Assembly (NCBI GenBank): GCA_026391795.1
Contig: JAPLDI010000017.1
Span: forward strand, 1-64,000
Source of the DNA: Bacteroidota bacterium
Lineage (GTDB): Bacteria > Bacteroidota > Bacteroidia > Bacteroidales > FEN-979
Reading direction: 5' to 3'
DNA: 64,000 nt
Below, piece by piece: positions 9,040-17,899 of the stretch. Numbering within the stretch: the first letter of the stretch is position 1; each line of letters opens with the position of its first letter. A model generated the notes under the pieces. That model saw nothing but the letters and a program-made list of their open reading frames with translations. It was not told the DNA's origin and did no database searches. Made by a program: the position numbers and the translations under genes.

Positions 9040-9819
9040 ATGACCGGATTTCTTTTTCATGATGTCATTTTCGGGCCGGTTCGAAGCCGGCGTCTCGGAC
9101 TTTCCCTTGGCATAAACCTCCTCCCCATTCACTCAAAATACTGCTCGTTCAACTGCATCTACTGTGAATGCGGATGGACACCCGAAAACATGAATATTGT
9201 TCCGGAACTTCCTTCCCGGGAACTGGTAAGCCAGTACCTTGAATACAGGCTGAAGGAGCTTGTGGAGGAAGATCATGTTCCGGATGTACTGACCTATGCG
9301 GGCAACGGTGAACCCACGATGCATCCTGAATTTGCCGGCATTGTGGATGACACCCTTGCACTGCGGGATAAATACATGCCCGGTGTTAAGGTCGCCGTTC
9401 TTTCCAATGCATCGATGGTCGGAAAACCCTCTGTTTTCAATGCATTGCTGAAACTCGACTGCAACATACAGAAACTGGATGCCGGGCATGAAAAGCTTTT
9501 CCTCCTGATCAACAACCCTGTGCTGCCTGTAAAATTCAACAACCTTATCGGTGATCTAACAAAATTCAAAGGAAAAGTGATCCTCCAGAGCATGTTTCTG
9601 CGCGGTAGCTACAAAGGTGAGGTGATTGATAACACAACCTCTGCTGAAGTGGATGAATGGTTGCAGCATCTTGCCGTTATTCGCCCTTCCTCGGTTATGA
9701 TTTATCCTGTTTCGCGCGCCACACCGGTACACAACCTTGAAAAAATTGCTATCTTTGAGTTGGAAGTCATCGCGAAAAGAGTTCGTGAACTCGGGATCGA
9801 AGCGACAGTTTACAACTAA
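9040..9819 (+). CDS. Radical SAM protein (4Fe-4S, CxxxCxxC)
   Basis: 259 residues from the ATG at 9040. The ORF-track start at 9019 is a TTG inside a promoter-like CACTTTTG and is unlikely to be used. The SAM-binding cluster motif is CSFNCIYCECG, and GNGEPTMHPEF is the glycine-rich strand typical of radical SAM proteins. It resembles the small family of Bacteroidota and archaeal 'radical SAM, wyosine/MoaA-like' proteins without extra clusters. Substrate unknown. Its TAA lies within a 7-bp-period CTAACAG tract. Confidence 0.85.
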   Translation: MTGFLFHDVIFGPVRSRRLGLSLGINLLPIHSKYCSFNCIYCECGWTPENMNIVPELPSRELVSQYLEYRLKELVEEDHVPDVLTYAGNGEPTMHPEFAGIVDDTLALRDKYMPGVKVAVLSNASMVGKPSVFNALLKLDCNIQKLDAGHEKLFLLINNPVLPVKFNNLIGDLTKFKGKVILQSMFLRGSYKGEVIDNTTSAEVDEWLQHLAVIRPSSVMIYPVSRATPVHNLEKIAIFELEVIAKRVRELGIEATVYN

Positions 9820-9848
9820 TAACTAACAGCTAACAGTTAACAGTTTTT
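9814..9848. repeat. 7-bp-period tract, consensus AGYTAAC
   Basis: Units are aactaat, aactaac, agctaac, agttaac and agttttt. The stop codon of the radical SAM gene (9817-9819) is inside it. The reverse complement of the tract at 49122-49142 has the same motif. Confidence 0.75.
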
Positions 9849-9871
9849 GGATTAATCCCTGTCACCTGCTT

Positions 9872-9976
9872 TAATACCAATACCTTAAACCTTAAACCTA
9901 AAACCCAATACCCAATACCCAGAACCCAACTCCCAAACATCCAGCATCCAGCATCCAGCATCCAGCATCCAGCATG
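9872..9976. repeat. Composite 7-bp-period tract changing from TAATACC to AATACCC to CAGCATC
   Basis: Fifteen consecutive 7-mers in one unbroken register: taatacc, aatacct, taaacct (x2), aaaaccc, aataccc (x2), agaaccc, aactccc, aaacatc, cagcatc (x4), cagcatg. The last unit contains the ATG start of the next gene. The same composite occurs in reverse complement at 19658-19741. Confidence 0.93.
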
Positions 9977-10381
9977 CCCGACCTTTTTAAATATCCGCCC
10001 AAGATCCTTGTTGCACTGGGAGAGACCATCGGTGGCGGGAAGGATATCCTTGAGTGGTTCCTGAAGAACGGGTATCCGGAACTGGCTGCCTTTTCGTATG
10101 CCGTGCAGGGCAGTGATGAAGCGGTTGACTGGCTGCTGAAGAACGGATTTCCCGAGCTGGCCGCGCTCGACAGTGCGATTGATGACGATGCCAGGGCCTA
10201 TGAATGGTTACAGCGTAACAAGTACTCCTTTCACATTGTTTTTGCTGATGCCGTGCATGGGAAGGGAGAAGCCATCCAGTGGTTTCTTCAACGCAAACTG
10301 AATGTTCTGCTGAACATCACGCAAAAGATCCGGCAATTAAGGGACAGCCACACCTTTGACTACCATAAACTGCATTTCTGA
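9974..10381 (+). CDS. Small repeat protein of unknown function
   Basis: 135 residues that I do not recognise. It contains three to four degenerate repeats of roughly 28-32 residues around the core (D/E)W(F/L)LKNG(Y/F)PELAA, later decaying to EWLQRNKYSFHIVFADAV and QWFLQRKLNVLLNIT. This alpha-helical pattern suggests a small solenoid or protein-interaction module. No signal peptide is present. The ATG is formed by the last unit of the heptad tract, and no other in-frame ATG lies within the first 100 residues, so the real start could only be this one or a rare codon. Convergent with nrdJ, 8 bp apart. Confidence 0.65.
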   Translation: MPDLFKYPPKILVALGETIGGGKDILEWFLKNGYPELAAFSYAVQGSDEAVDWLLKNGFPELAALDSAIDDDARAYEWLQRNKYSFHIVFADAVHGKGEAIQWFLQRKLNVLLNITQKIRQLRDSHTFDYHKLHF

Positions 10382-10389
10382 CCCGTTGA

Positions 10390-13095
10390 TCAGCCGCATT
10401 TGGTATAGCCGCATTTGGTACAGATCGGGCATCCTTCCTGGTAGATCAGCACATTGGCTTCATGGCAGTTCGGACACACCCGTTCCGGTGCTTTGGTCCC
10501 GTCGGGGATGAATTTTTTCAGGGCACGCTCAACCCCGTTTTTCCAGGTGTTGATGGAATCGACCTCGAAATGAAGTTTAGCGATGATGTTGACAACGAAG
10601 GGCAACGGCATCCCATGCCGCAGGATTCCGGAGATCAGTTTAGCATAATTCCAGTATTCCTTGGTAAACGACCGGGAAAGCCCTTCAATCGTGATTTTGT
10701 ATCCCTGCCTGTCTTCAAACTGAAAATCATACCGTGATGTGACACCATCGGGACGGTTCTTACAGATCCACCCTTTCTGCACCCACTGGGGGATCCAGAA
10801 ATCATCGGCACGTCCCGTAAAGATCTCGTAAGGATGTCCGTTAAGGAGACCAACCACGGCAACCCATTTTTCATAATCATTCTGAAAACGGACAATTTCG
10901 GCTTCCAGTTTATCCGGACGGTGGGGGGCTCGGGTTTCCCTGAATTCCTCAGCATCTCCGTTGTCATCCTTTTTATCGTTATTCACGAGAACCCCTTCCC
11001 TGCTGCCGTCGCGGTAAACAGTCATTCCTTTGCAGCCCACCTTCCAGGCTGTCTGATAGATGTCGGCCACCATCTCTTCCCGGGTATCGTTGGGGACATT
11101 CACCGTGACGCTGATGGAATGATCCACCCATTTCTGAACGGCGCCCTGCATATGAACCTTGGCAACCCAGTCGATGTCGTTCGATGTTGCCTTAAAATAA
11201 GGTGACTCTTTGATGATGGTCTTCAGCTCCTTCTCATCCATATGCGACACCTCATCGAGGTTGTACCCCTGAGTTTCAAGCCAGGTGACAAATTTATGAT
11301 GGAAAACATGGTATTCTTCCCAGGTATCCCCGATCTCATCCGTGAAGGTTACACGGGCATGTTTATCGTTGGGGTTTACTTTGCGCCGGCGTTTGTAGGT
11401 CACTGCAAACACAGGCTCCAGTCCGGAGGTGGTTTGTGAAAGAATGCTGACCGAGCCTGTCGGGGCGATGGTAAGGAGGGCGACGTTACGCCGGCCATGC
11501 TTCACCATGTCTTCATAGAGCTCCGGTGCTGCCTCTTTCATGCGCAGGATGAAGGGATTGTTTTTTTCCCGTTCGGCATCCCAGATCGGGAACGCCCCTC
11601 TTTCGCCTGCCATGGTGATCGATGAACGGTACGCTTCGATGGCAAGCATCTTGTGAACCTCAACCGAAAAATCAATGGCATCGTCCGAACCGTAGCGTGT
11701 TCCGAGTGCCGCCAGCATATCCCCTTCCGCAGTGATCCCGAACCCGGTCCGTCTGCCCTGGAGTGCTTTTTCTTTTATATTCAGCCAGAGATTCCTTTCC
11801 CGGGCTTTGATGGCTTCATCTTCCGGATCACTGTTGATCTTCTTGAGGATGTTATCTATTTTTTCCAGCTCGAGATCAATGATGTCGTCCATCATCCGCT
11901 GGGCCTTATGAACATGATCGATAAAGAGGTCGCTGTCGAAACTTGCTTCAGCGGTAAAAGGCCTGTCAACGTAACTGTAAAGGTTGATGGCCAGGAGACG
12001 GCAACTATCATAGGTACAGAGAGGGATCTCCCCGCAAGGATTGGTGGAGATGGTTTTGAATCCGAGATCGGAATAGCAGTCGGGCACCGATTCCCTGCGG
12101 ATGGTATCCCAGAAGAGGATCCCGGGTTCAGCAGATTTCCATGCATTGTGGATAATGTTCTTCCAGAGGTCCTGGGCCTGTATCTTTTTAACAACCTTGG
12201 GATCGGACACTTCGATGGGGAACTGCTGTGTAAATTCCCCGTTGGAAACCACGGCATTCATGAATTCATCGGTGATTTTGACGGAGATGTTGGCACCGGT
12301 CACTTTGCCGGCTTCCAGCTTGGCGCTGATAAAATGTTCGGCATCGGGATGCTGGACCGAGATGCTGAGCATCAGTGCACCGCGCCGCCCTTCCTGGGCA
12401 ACTTCGCGGGTGGAATTGGAGTAACGTTCCATGAAAGGAACGATGCCGGTGGAGGTCAGGGCACTGTTTTTCACCAGGCTGTTTTTCGGCCGGATGTGCG
12501 AAAGGTCATGACCCACGCCGCCTCTTCTCTTCATTAACTGGACCTGTTCCTCATCGGTTTTCATGATGGCACCATAGGAATCCGAAGATCCTTCATTGCC
12601 GATCACGAAGCAGTTGGAGAGTGAACCGATCTGGAAGGTGTTCCCGATGCCTGCCATCGGACTTCCCTGGGGAATGATATACTTAAAATCACGGATGAGA
12701 TCAAACACTTCCTCCTCGCTCATCGGATTCGGGTATTTCTTTTCGATCCGGGCGATCTCGCGGGCAATCCGGTGGTGCATATCGTCAGGCGTAAGCTCGT
12801 AAAGCTGACCTTCTGAATTCTTTAAGGCATACTTGTTAACCCAGACATTGGCAGCCAGCTGATCGCCTTTGAAATAAACGGAGGATGCTTTGGTGGCCTC
12901 TTCGGTTGTATATACTTCCTGCTTCCCTTTTGACGGAATTCTCTGTTGTTCCTTGTTCTTTCCCTGTTCTTTTTCCTGGTTATTCATCTCTGTGTCATCA
13001 ATCGTTACTTTCGGACGTACCCTCTGCGATAAAACTTCGTTGTAAAAGTCCGGTTTTGTTTCCTGATCAGTATTTACGACATGCTCTTTTTCCAT
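10390..13095 (-). CDS. nrdJ: Adenosylcobalamin-dependent (class II) ribonucleotide reductase
   Basis: 901 residues. It reduces ribonucleotides to deoxyribonucleotides with an adenosylcobalamin-generated thiyl radical, working without oxygen or a second subunit. Family signs are RGGVGHDLSHIRP, STNPCGEIPL (active-site cysteine) and IAPTGSVSIL. The C-terminus carries the TSCPD-type extension and a zinc ribbon (CPNC...CPIC) and ends in a duplicated TKCGYTKCG that probably arose by a short tandem duplication. The N-terminal 80 or so residues are charged and poorly conserved in character. No cobalamin riboswitch box is seen in the 268 bp upstream. Confidence 0.95.
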   Translation of the reverse strand: MEKEHVVNTDQETKPDFYNEVLSQRVRPKVTIDDTEMNNQEKEQGKNKEQQRIPSKGKQEVYTTEEATKASSVYFKGDQLAANVWVNKYALKNSEGQLYELTPDDMHHRIAREIARIEKKYPNPMSEEEVFDLIRDFKYIIPQGSPMAGIGNTFQIGSLSNCFVIGNEGSSDSYGAIMKTDEEQVQLMKRRGGVGHDLSHIRPKNSLVKNSALTSTGIVPFMERYSNSTREVAQEGRRGALMLSISVQHPDAEHFISAKLEAGKVTGANISVKITDEFMNAVVSNGEFTQQFPIEVSDPKVVKKIQAQDLWKNIIHNAWKSAEPGILFWDTIRRESVPDCYSDLGFKTISTNPCGEIPLCTYDSCRLLAINLYSYVDRPFTAEASFDSDLFIDHVHKAQRMMDDIIDLELEKIDNILKKINSDPEDEAIKARERNLWLNIKEKALQGRRTGFGITAEGDMLAALGTRYGSDDAIDFSVEVHKMLAIEAYRSSITMAGERGAFPIWDAEREKNNPFILRMKEAAPELYEDMVKHGRRNVALLTIAPTGSVSILSQTTSGLEPVFAVTYKRRRKVNPNDKHARVTFTDEIGDTWEEYHVFHHKFVTWLETQGYNLDEVSHMDEKELKTIIKESPYFKATSNDIDWVAKVHMQGAVQKWVDHSISVTVNVPNDTREEMVADIYQTAWKVGCKGMTVYRDGSREGVLVNNDKKDDNGDAEEFRETRAPHRPDKLEAEIVRFQNDYEKWVAVVGLLNGHPYEIFTGRADDFWIPQWVQKGWICKNRPDGVTSRYDFQFEDRQGYKITIEGLSRSFTKEYWNYAKLISGILRHGMPLPFVVNIIAKLHFEVDSINTWKNGVERALKKFIPDGTKAPERVCPNCHEANVLIYQEGCPICTKCGYTKCG

Positions 13096-13260
13096 ATCAA
13101 CAGTCTATTATTGGATCATAAATCTGTATACAACGCAAAATCAAGTGTGAAATGATTGCAATCGCGAAGAAATTTCAAGGAGCAATTTACAACGAAGAAT
13201 GGATGAAGATCAATTATTTTATTAACATAGTGAAGTTAACAAATTGTAATCCTTTGACTA

Positions 13261-13268
13261 CAAAAATA
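13261..13268 (-). promoter_or_regulatory. Possible nrdJ -7 element (TATTTTTG)
   Basis: On the minus strand TATTTTTG fits TAnnTTTG and lies 165 bp before the nrdJ ATG, but no -33 TTG sits at the right distance. The rest of the 13096-13363 gap is AT-rich and holds nothing else I can recognise. Confidence 0.3.
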
Positions 13269-13363
13269 ATAGTGCCTGATAATTCATCCATAACTTGCAA
13301 GACACTAATCAGGACTGAATAAATTCCCGGGTGATGTCTGAAAACACAATTCAATAAAGGGTT

Positions 13364-13798
13364 TCAGGATGGCCAGATTATTTTTTTTCCAAATCCCAGC
13401 CGGTTGTCCGTCATCTTAATATAGCCGGGATTGATTCCCCACAGAAACAAGGTCGATAACCGGGCGACGGGGAATTTTTCCAGGTATTGCTTGCTTGCCG
13501 ATTTCAGTTCAGCACCCTCAAGTTTTCGCATCGTCCCGCTGAACTGGATCCCCCTGATCCTGCCGATCATCTTTGTCTCCAGGGCAATGGCACCGGCAGC
13601 CAGGAAATTCCCGGTTTCAACTGCATCGCGGATATGGCGGGTCTCCTCTTCGGAGGTAAAAATAAAGAGATTTTCCTTTTCATCATAAACATAGAAGCAG
13701 GTGGCGCACCAGGGTTGCAGCCCCCGGGTCACAGCCAGCGTGAAAATGTGGTGGTCGCGGATCAGCAACACGATTCTCTTGTCGATGGGTGGGTTCAT
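13364..13798 (-). CDS. Pyridoxamine 5'-phosphate oxidase-like flavin protein (YhbP type)
   Basis: 144 residues from the ATG at 13798; the longer ORF-track start would overlap the upstream gene by about 120 bp and is rejected. The fold signature is a split-barrel FMN-binding protein: strands TLAVTRGLQPWCATCFYVYD, LFIFTSEEETRH and IRGIQFSGTMRKL, as in the YhbP/general stress protein 26 group. The exact substrate is unknown. The ATG is separated by a single base from the stop of the 1111-residue gene upstream, so the two are translationally coupled. Confidence 0.75.
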   Translation of the reverse strand: MNPPIDKRIVLLIRDHHIFTLAVTRGLQPWCATCFYVYDEKENLFIFTSEEETRHIRDAVETGNFLAAGAIALETKMIGRIRGIQFSGTMRKLEGAELKSASKQYLEKFPVARLSTLFLWGINPGYIKMTDNRLGFGKKIIWPS

Positions 13799-13799
13799 A

Positions 13800-16700
13800 T
13801 CAGAAGTCTGTGCTGAGCGATAAATAAAAAATTGGTTTGCGGACTCTTCCTTCCTCAACCCCCCAGGCAACATCTCCCCGGATAAAATAGCCGAAAAGTT
13901 TTGCCCGCAGACCGCCTCCAAATCCCTCTACAATGGGATCTTTCATAAGCTGAACCTGGATGTAGAGCGGCTTGCTGTCTATATACGATGTATAGAGCTG
14001 ATTGGTCTCCGAATAAGGGTTCCACCCGGTCCATGCCGTGCCGACATCGACGAAAGTTACCATCTGGAAATTATTCAGGAATTCGGAACGGATGGGCCGG
14101 TTGAAAAAGTACCGGAACACCGGCAGCCGGATCTCTCCGTTGATGACAACAAAACTGTTTCCGTTCCGGATGTTCTGGTTGAACCCGCGCATATTCGTGG
14201 CCAGGGTCTGGAACACGTAATTCTGGTTGTATGCCACCGGCGTCCGGGTATCGAAACCCGGAAACAGCCAGTTGTCGACGCCTCCCATGTAATAAAGCAG
14301 CCGGTTGCTGCCGAACGAAGTACTTGCCGCAACCCGTAAAGCCAGGATCATGCTGCGGTGGAGCTTCTGATAATGACGGAAATCCCCTCCCAGGATCACG
14401 ACATTGTTATTGGAGGCATTGAGCAACTGATAGTATTCACCGAAGATCTTGTAGCGCGTTCCGTTGTAAAGATTCAAACCGGTACTCCGGGTGTTGTCAT
14501 ACGTCAGCTCCCCCTTGATGCTGCCCCAGTAGCGATTCTGGTCGGGTACCTGGAGATTGAACGGGTCGGTAGAGAGGTAAACGGCACGGTCGTACCTGAT
14601 CGTCGCGGTACCTTTGACATTGAACACGGGTGTAAAAGGATAGGTGGCAATGTAATAAAGTTCATGGATCCGGTGACGTACGATGGAGTAATAACCTGAT
14701 TCCTCAATCGACTGACGGTGAAAAATGATCTGGTGATCGAGTCGCCGTCGGAGGTTTGAATAGCTGAAAAGGTATTCGTTGTTGATGAAGTTGAAGTTCA
14801 GCCTGACCCCGCCGGTAATGCGGTAATCTTCCATCAGGTCGGTCACCCCGACCATAAACAGGGCATTCAACCCGGGGTTGATAAAAATGGGATCCTTTGC
14901 TCCGGTAAAAGGCTGGTAGGCCGAATTGAGGTAGTTGAAATCGATCTGGGTGACCATCTGGTCGATGGAATATTCCACATTATAATTCAGCGACCTTGAT
15001 GTGCGGTACTTGTTGACGCTGTCTTTTGGCGGAATGAAGGCAAACATGTCTCCGCGCTGTTTCAAAGAAGTGTCAGTAACGGCCTGGTGCAGGGTATCGT
15101 GACCCTGCTCCGGGATCACGCGCTCATCTCCTTCGGAACCCGCCTTACCACCCGGCCCGCTGATCTTCACGGTGGTAAAATGCTTTTTCCCCTGGGCCTT
15201 GGGGGCCTCCTTCCTCTGAACGGTATCTTTCACAGAAGAGGTTCCCTTTTCACGCAGGATTCCCATCCGGTAATTCTCATAGAAGGTATTCGTGACGGTT
15301 GAGGGTTTCAGGAACTTGGGTTCAATCCGGTCGGAGGTGGTCAGCTCAAAACGGTTGTTTAAAAAAGTCACATCCCCGATCCTGGCTGCACGTGTGTTCA
15401 CATCCTGCTGGAGAATGTTCCTGGAATTGTTGGTGACCGGGTAGGAGGTTGTGAAATAACGGTAGTGTGTTGTTGTATCAATAAAGGTAATGGCACTATC
15501 GAAACGTGCCAGGTAACGGTTATAGATTCCATTCTGGTCGCTCAGGAAGCAGACGAACCGGTCATCGTAGGACATCGGCTGGATCTCATCCACGAGCGGG
15601 GTCCGGGTGATCCGGCGAAGAACCGGTTTCTTTTCCGCATAATCATACACAAAAATATCATGCGAAAAATGAAGATTTTTCGGAGTGATGACAGGATCAA
15701 ATCGGATGGTGTCGTTATCGCGGTTGGAACTGAAGATGACCTGGCTTGAATGCTGGATAAAACGCGGGTTCAGGTCGTCATAAACATCCTTCGTGATCTG
15801 TTCGTACGACCCGGCAATGATGTTGTAGACATAAATATCAGACTGCCCCTTCTGAACGGCTGAAAAAACAAGCTTACTGCCGTCATCCGAATAGGAAAAA
15901 TCAAGGATCTTCTGAAAATCATGAAGGATCTGAAGATCGAGCGTCTTCTCATCGATCGTATAGAAATAGAGGTAATCTTCCCCTTTTTTCTCCGTGATGA
16001 TGGCCAGGATCTCCCCGGTAGGGTACCAGGCCAGGATCGGGTAGGTAAAATCGGGCTTTTCGGCAAGACGGTAACCCCCGCGATAAATCTTACGGCTTTT
16101 TTTTGTCTCGAGGTCATACAGGTAGATCTTGTAGACCCCCAGGTCATACACGCAATAGGCAGCATATTTCCCGTCGGGACTGAACTTCAGCTGGCGGTAA
16201 ACCTTATCCTGTTTTGATTTTTTAATGATCTTGTCACCCGTCAGATCTGTGCGTGAAGGATCTTCCGCCTGGTAGATCCCCTTATAAAAGTCAAGCCATT
16301 GGGCGATCAGCTCTTTAAAGGAAATTCCCAGCACAAACAGGAATCCTTTTTCCACGTTGCGGTTCAGCCGGGCAATATAGACGATATTCGGGATGGAAGA
16401 TTCCCCGTATTTCAGGGAGATGTAATTCCAGAGCGAGTGACCGGCATAGGTGGCCTCCTTTCCTGTCAGGTGGTTGAATTTTTCATATTTCCTGTTCAGG
16501 ATGGCATCTTTCACAAGGTTGTCAACCTCGGGATTCCACTTTTCTGAGATGTAGGAGACCAGCCCGTTCATGTACCACTCCGGCATGGTAAAAATGGCGT
16601 TGTTCTTGATCTGGGCCCCGATCCCCGCACCGTAAACCATCTCGTTCAGGATCACCGTTGCAATGCCGGCCCTTATCTGCTGTTCAAAATGGTCATAATT

Positions 16701-17135
16701 GCCATCAAAATAGACCAGCACTTTTCCACCGATGATCTTGGTAACCCCGCCCGTATTGTAACTCTCCCAGTCACTTTCCAGTCCGATGTTGCTCTGTTTC
16801 AGATCGGAAAGGTTATTGAAAATAATGAACTGGACCTTCTCTTCAAGCGACGACTGAAGTTCAGTCTCGATCTCTTTGACGTGGGTGTCGGCATATTCGG
16901 CGGCATACATCGCCAGTTCCTTCCCGTTGAGGTAATAGTAGGTATCGAATTTTTCGAACCGGAAATAGCTCCAGAAAAGATTTTTGAACTGAACGCGGCT
17001 TTTCCCGAAGGTCAGCTGGGATCCATTGTAGAACTGGGCATTGGATGAAAAGGAAATGCAGGATAAAACAAGGTATAGGATGAACGATACCCCGGCAAAA
17101 CAGAGGCGTATTTTATACCTTTCCGCAGAATTCAT
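13800..17135 (-). CDS. Exported peptidase-MA-like/TolB-propeller/outer-membrane barrel protein
   Basis: 1111 residues from the ATG at 17135 (the ORF-track start is a TTG five codons earlier). Order: signal sequence (to about residue 33, SSNAQ), a peptidase MA-like domain to about 290, a TolB/WD40-like propeller with repeats such as RQLKFSPDGKYAAY and DFSYSDDGSKLVFS (about 310-560), a low-complexity linker, and a C-terminal beta-barrel resembling BamA/surface-antigen proteins and ending in a Phe (YLSLSTDF). The position of the zinc HExxH is NEMVY (about 164), so proteolysis is probably lost, while the following PEWYMNGLVSY helix is kept. Likely surface-exposed; role unknown. Confidence 0.8.
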   Translation of the reverse strand: MNSAERYKIRLCFAGVSFILYLVLSCISFSSNAQFYNGSQLTFGKSRVQFKNLFWSYFRFEKFDTYYYLNGKELAMYAAEYADTHVKEIETELQSSLEEKVQFIIFNNLSDLKQSNIGLESDWESYNTGGVTKIIGGKVLVYFDGNYDHFEQQIRAGIATVILNEMVYGAGIGAQIKNNAIFTMPEWYMNGLVSYISEKWNPEVDNLVKDAILNRKYEKFNHLTGKEATYAGHSLWNYISLKYGESSIPNIVYIARLNRNVEKGFLFVLGISFKELIAQWLDFYKGIYQAEDPSRTDLTGDKIIKKSKQDKVYRQLKFSPDGKYAAYCVYDLGVYKIYLYDLETKKSRKIYRGGYRLAEKPDFTYPILAWYPTGEILAIITEKKGEDYLYFYTIDEKTLDLQILHDFQKILDFSYSDDGSKLVFSAVQKGQSDIYVYNIIAGSYEQITKDVYDDLNPRFIQHSSQVIFSSNRDNDTIRFDPVITPKNLHFSHDIFVYDYAEKKPVLRRITRTPLVDEIQPMSYDDRFVCFLSDQNGIYNRYLARFDSAITFIDTTTHYRYFTTSYPVTNNSRNILQQDVNTRAARIGDVTFLNNRFELTTSDRIEPKFLKPSTVTNTFYENYRMGILREKGTSSVKDTVQRKEAPKAQGKKHFTTVKISGPGGKAGSEGDERVIPEQGHDTLHQAVTDTSLKQRGDMFAFIPPKDSVNKYRTSRSLNYNVEYSIDQMVTQIDFNYLNSAYQPFTGAKDPIFINPGLNALFMVGVTDLMEDYRITGGVRLNFNFINNEYLFSYSNLRRRLDHQIIFHRQSIEESGYYSIVRHRIHELYYIATYPFTPVFNVKGTATIRYDRAVYLSTDPFNLQVPDQNRYWGSIKGELTYDNTRSTGLNLYNGTRYKIFGEYYQLLNASNNNVVILGGDFRHYQKLHRSMILALRVAASTSFGSNRLLYYMGGVDNWLFPGFDTRTPVAYNQNYVFQTLATNMRGFNQNIRNGNSFVVINGEIRLPVFRYFFNRPIRSEFLNNFQMVTFVDVGTAWTGWNPYSETNQLYTSYIDSKPLYIQVQLMKDPIVEGFGGGLRAKLFGYFIRGDVAWGVEEGRVRKPIFYLSLSTDF

Positions 17136-17215
17136 GGTTTGTATAGACAATGGGTATAAAAGGAACGGCTAAGTTAAGATTATTTTATATCTCATGGCAA
17201 TCTCCTTCGTTTTCG

Positions 17216-17223
17216 TACCTTTG
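17216..17223 (+). promoter_or_regulatory. -7 element of the MBL hydrolase gene (TACCTTTG)
   Basis: TACCTTTG matches TAnnTTTG. It lies downstream of the ORF-track start (17150), which shows that the first 37 codons of that ORF are not translated and that the ATG at 17261 is the start. Confidence 0.6.
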
Positions 17224-17260
17224 CAGGGCTTTGGGCGTCAGTATTTATAACCGTTTTCGC

Positions 17261-17899
17261 ATGATAAAAATAGAGAAATTTGTTTTCAATTCTTTCCAGG
17301 TCAATTCCTATATCCTTCAGTCCGGATCGGGCGAATGTGCGATCATCGACGCCGCCTGTTATGAAGACAACGAAAAACAGGAAATGAAGCGTTTTATTGA
17401 AAAAAATAATTTAAAACTGGTCCGGAACCTGACAACCCACTGCCATGTCGATCATATCTTCGGGAATGGTTTTACCGCGAAAACGTATGGGATCTATCCT
17501 GAATACCATGAAGCCTCCGTTCCATTCCTGGCTACCGCTGCCGAGATCGCGGGTTCTTTCGGCTATTCCCTGGTCGACAACCCGCCCCCTGCCCGGTATC
17601 TTGTCGACGGCGACAAAATCCGGATCGGAGATGTTGTTCTGGAAGTTTTTTATACACCTGGACATGCCGACGGAAGTGTCTGTTTTTACAATAAGGAACA
17701 GGGGTTTGTCTTTACAGGCGACGTTCTTTTCCGTGACACGATCGGCAGGACTGACCTTCCGTCCGGGAACTTTGACCTGCTGATGAAAAGCATCCGCGAA
17801 AAATTATTTACCCTGCCCGATGATACGGTTATTTATGCCGGCCATGGTCCGGAATCCACCATCGGGTACGAAAAGCAGAACAATCCGTTTGTCCGTTGA
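17261..17899 (+). CDS. Metallo-beta-lactamase-fold hydrolase (glyoxalase II-like)
   Basis: 212 residues from MIKIEKFVFNSFQVNSY. The binuclear metal motif THCHVDH (HxHxDH), the later PGHADGSVCFY and GDVLFRDTIGRTDLP, and the final AGHGPESTIGYEK give all ligands of the family. It is the size of the short YcbL-like glyoxalase II group common in Bacteroidota, which hydrolyse S-lactoylglutathione-like thioesters; the true substrate is uncertain because these bacteria usually lack glutathione. The stop overlaps the TTG start of the next gene (TTGA). Confidence 0.88.
   Translation: MIKIEKFVFNSFQVNSYILQSGSGECAIIDAACYEDNEKQEMKRFIEKNNLKLVRNLTTHCHVDHIFGNGFTAKTYGIYPEYHEASVPFLATAAEIAGSFGYSLVDNPPPARYLVDGDKIRIGDVVLEVFYTPGHADGSVCFYNKEQGFVFTGDVLFRDTIGRTDLPSGNFDLLMKSIREKLFTLPDDTVIYAGHGPESTIGYEKQNNPFVR

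Noticed and set aside
11653-12537. 294-aa ORF on the plus strand
   Set aside because: Lies wholly antisense to nrdJ, with low-complexity composition and no recognisable domain; a shadow ORF.
13096-13363. Cobalamin riboswitch before nrdJ
   Set aside because: No B12-box-like GCCACTG sequence and no conserved fold is visible.
17150-17260. N-terminal extension of the MBL gene
   Set aside because: The promoter core TACCTTTG lies inside it and the fold begins at MIKIEKF.
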